This document shows positions 62,950 through 64,000 of a DNA stretch of 64,000 nt, piece after piece. How positions within the stretch are numbered: the first letter of the stretch is position 1; each line of letters begins with the position of its first letter. The notes below the pieces were generated by a model. The model ran no database searches and was not told the origin of the DNA. It was given only the letters and a program-made list of their open reading frames with translations. Source of the DNA: Scortum barcoo (taxonomy: Eukaryota > Chordata > Actinopteri > Centrarchiformes > Terapontidae); NCBI GenBank assembly GCA_023238725.1, contig CM041546.1:9913028-9977027 (forward strand), given 5' to 3'. The translations under genes and the position numbers were made by a program.

Positions 62950-64000
62950 CCCGCCCGTGTGTGTGCGCTACCCACTGTCTGTTTTGGTGTGTTGCCGCTT
63001 GTCTGCTTACATGGGATACAGATACATGTCTCCGTGTGTAGGTGGAGGAGTGACATGCATGGTAAACAAGGTTGTTATGAATCAATCACGTCCTCCTCTG
63101 TGCTGTAGGTCCCTGCTGAGAAGAAGGTGCTGGTGAAGTTCAACATGTTCCGCATGAAAGAGCCTGGGGTGGACACCCGTATGTGTCACAAAGACTACGT
63201 GGAGATTATGGGCACCAAGTAAGACTGAAACTCAACTGAATGACATCTTAAGAGATAAATCTAAACTATCTGCCAAAAAAACATCATTCACACTTTTATG
63301 ACTCACTTCCTGGTTCAACTTTGGCCTGCTACACTTGCCATATTTGGCTCCAAATAAAGTCTTTTAGGTGATCCATCTTGCCTGTTATTTTCTTTACAAT
63401 TCTTGTTAGTGCTCGTGTTTCTTCCTGTCAGACATTATAGTAGCCAAGTTGCCCTTTTCTCTAATCTCAGCAATTACCCCCATGAGCACACTGTAATCAA
63501 AACCACTTGAACGACAAGAGTATAACTCAAGATTTGATAAACCTGGATTTTCCTTTAAATATTGATCTCATGTCCCAGGTATTGTGGAGAAATGTCATCT
63601 TTGGTTCTGACCAGTACATCCAACGTCCTAGATGTGAAGTTCCACTCTGATGAGTCCTTCACTGACAAAGGCTTCAGCGCGGAGTACAGCGCCTACGATC
63701 CTGCAAACCGTGAGTCGAAACTCTTGTCTCGCACATCACACTTACGCGACACTTGGCGAGATGGCTGGAGCGTTGCGACTTGACAGTGACACTCATAGCC
63801 TGCCATTACAGAGCGAGACACGGGGAGTAACTGTGCAGTCTGAGACACTACGAGATGGTAGCTGACAGTCAAATAGAGCTGTTTAGCGATAGAGGCTCAG
63901 AAACTGCTGCAGTGAAACTCGAGAGCTAGACTAATCACCAGAGAGCTTGTTTATTGGGTCTATTTTATTTGCCACTGTCAGTCAGGAGCACTCCACTTTC
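52113..64000 (+). CDS. st14: Matriptase (ST14), N-terminal part; gene continues past the right edge
   Basis: Type II transmembrane serine protease of epithelial surfaces. Coding exons in the window: 52113-52139, 56601-56748, 57355-57509, 58667-58737, 59156-59325, 60030-60065, 60671-60899, 62273-62412, 62554-62657, 63109-63218, 63579-63709. Together they give 440 codons plus one base, with consistent phases. Order: cytoplasmic tail (1-32, shorter than the roughly 55 residues of mammals), transmembrane helix (33-58), SEA domain (about 65-185), CUB1 (about 205-325) and CUB2 (from about 329). The LDLa repeats and the protease domain lie beyond the window. The start is the first in-frame ATG after an in-frame TGA at 52059-52061. 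SEGVRAYYWSKF and FVFIYDSLSP match ST14; neighbour aplp2 supports ST14 rather than TMPRSS6. Which teleost duplicate (a or b) is not resolved. Confidence 0.92.
52140..56600 (+). other. st14: st14 intron 1
   Basis: 4.5 kb. I see no exon, nested gene or prominent repeat apart from a T-rich patch near 52715-52760. Confidence 0.7.
56601..56748 (+). CDS. st14: st14 exon 2, cytoplasmic tail and transmembrane anchor
   Basis: 148 nt, phase 0 to 1. ERIDFLNSKEKVSSKRK is followed by the helix LGIVIGVLVGVLILAAVAAF and LIWLFV. Basic residues just before the helix fit a type II (N-in) orientation. Confidence 0.93.
57355..57509 (+). CDS. st14: st14 exon 3, start of SEA domain
   Basis: 155 nt, phase 1 to 0. 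It includes MVFSGHMKLLDVPYD and FESSAVKLEAV, aligning with the VFNGHLRITNEIF region of mammalian matriptase. Confidence 0.88.
57510..58666 (+). other. st14: st14 intron 3
   Basis: 1.16 kb. Nothing notable is seen. Confidence 0.6.
58667..58737 (+). CDS. st14: st14 exon 4, SEA domain
   Basis: 71 nt, phase 0 to 2: LEEAYKKDPLLTKYYTQSVV, then TAF. Canonical splice sites. Confidence 0.9.
59156..59325 (+). CDS. st14: st14 exon 5, SEA domain core
   Basis: 170 nt, phase 2 to 1. It begins SEGVRAYYWSKFDIPVQDLE. The mammalian autocleavage motif GSVIA is represented only by GVRA, one residue shorter and without the Ser. The donor is GTAGGT; a second GT four bases on does not keep frame. Confidence 0.92.
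59326..60029 (+). other. st14: st14 intron 5
   Basis: 704 bp. The long open frame on the opposite strand here has no supporting features. Confidence 0.6.
60030..60065 (+). CDS. st14: st14 exon 6, SEA-CUB linker
   Basis: A 36-nt exon, phase 1 to 1, encoding TDPRMARNPRA, with a long CT-rich tract before its acceptor and a GTGAGT donor. Confidence 0.88.
60459..60540. repeat. T-rich / (ATT)n low-complexity tract
   Basis: Nearly pure T with a short ATT run, in st14 intron 6. Confidence 0.9.
60671..60899 (+). CDS. st14: st14 exon 7, CUB1
   Basis: 229 nt, phase 1 to 2. First CUB cysteine at ECFFSL, then SSPGYPTGYPPRSRCQW and DDCSDDFVFIYDSLSP, which includes the acidic Ca-site type residues of CUB domains. 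Confidence 0.93.
60900..62272 (+). other. st14: st14 intron 7
   Basis: 1.37 kb. It ends in an (AAT)n microsatellite directly before the exon 8 acceptor. No other feature is seen. Confidence 0.65.
62232..62264. repeat. (AAT)n microsatellite at the st14 exon 8 acceptor
   Basis: A pure AAT run of 33 nt ending 8 nt before the exon, occupying the place of the pyrimidine tract. Confidence 0.95.
62273..62412 (+). CDS. st14: st14 exon 8, CUB1 C-terminal half
   Basis: 140 nt, phase 2 to 1: KCGQRPPSNPLEVVSSGN, then INLITESEVQRPGFEAKY. Skipping it would shift the frame. Confidence 0.92.
62554..62657 (+). CDS. st14: st14 exon 9, start of CUB2
   Basis: 104 nt, phase 1 to 0: KTCGGVLSESQGVFTSPLHP, then YPPAVDCTWTIK. 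Donor GTTTGC is weaker than average. Confidence 0.92.
62658..63108 (+). other. st14: st14 intron 9
   Basis: 451 bp, with a (CTC)n-rich patch near 62725-62750 and a (GT)n microsatellite at 62915-62945. Confidence 0.7.
62915..62945. repeat. (GT)n microsatellite
   Basis: About 15 perfect GT units. Confidence 0.95.
63109..63218 (+). CDS. st14: st14 exon 10, CUB2
   Basis: 110 nt, phase 0 to 2: VPAEKKVLVKFNMFRMKEPG and MCHKDYVEIMGT, the usual CUB disulfide and acidic pattern. Confidence 0.93.
63579..63709 (+). CDS. st14: st14 exon 11, end of CUB2
   Basis: 131 nt, phase 2 to 1: YCGEMSSLVLTSTSNVLDVK, then FHSDESFTDKGFSAEYSAYD. The next exon (first LDLa repeat) would lie beyond 64000. Confidence 0.93.

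Noticed and set aside
52113..64000. Assignment as TMPRSS6
   Set aside because: SEA and CUB text and linkage to aplp2 fit ST14.

Overview
The window is vertebrate nuclear DNA, almost certainly from a ray-finned (percomorph-type) fish. The genes are split by GT-AG introns. The three recognisable proteins are vertebrate families. The introns carry short dispersed repeats of the kind common in spiny-rayed fish genomes, including a 430-bp inverted-repeat element opening with AGTGGTGGAAAGTA. There is no prokaryotic operon, CRISPR array or phage. Gene models were built by hand, joining exons by splice consensus and reading-frame phase.

Layout: (1) Positions 612-800, + strand, hold what looks like the last coding exon of an unidentified gene whose body lies left of the window. 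(2) 10221-3738, - strand: zbtb32, four coding exons, 504 aa, with an N-terminal BTB/POZ domain and C-terminal C2H2 zinc fingers. (3) About 10.3-18.5 kb: intergenic, no gene seen. (4) 49446-21488, - strand: aplp2 (amyloid precursor-like protein 2), 17 coding exons, about 712 aa, with a 19-kb first intron and a 2.9-kb 3' UTR ending at a good poly(A) site near 18573. The Kunitz inhibitor exon is absent, and the acidic exon carries one extra base that breaks the frame as sequenced. (5) 49447-52112: a 2.7-kb intergenic interval between divergent starts, with a CpG-rich aplp2 promoter side, a decayed LINE tail, and CRE/E-box/GC-box motifs next to st14. (6) 52113 to the right edge, + strand: the first 11 coding exons of st14 (matriptase), covering cytoplasmic tail, transmembrane anchor, SEA domain and two CUB domains. 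The LDL-receptor repeats and the serine protease domain lie beyond the window.

The three genes are not a pathway unit: a nuclear transcription repressor, a type I membrane adhesion/precursor protein and a type II membrane protease. Their adjacency is a synteny signal. APLP2 and ST14 are neighbours in human 11q24, whereas human ZBTB32 sits in 19q13 near APLP1. I found no evidence for an undescribed molecular system. The most interesting observations are structural: the aplp2 frame break and missing Kunitz exon, the altered SEA cleavage motif in st14, a microsatellite occupying an st14 splice acceptor, an extra atypical zinc finger in zbtb32, and the orphan terminal exon.
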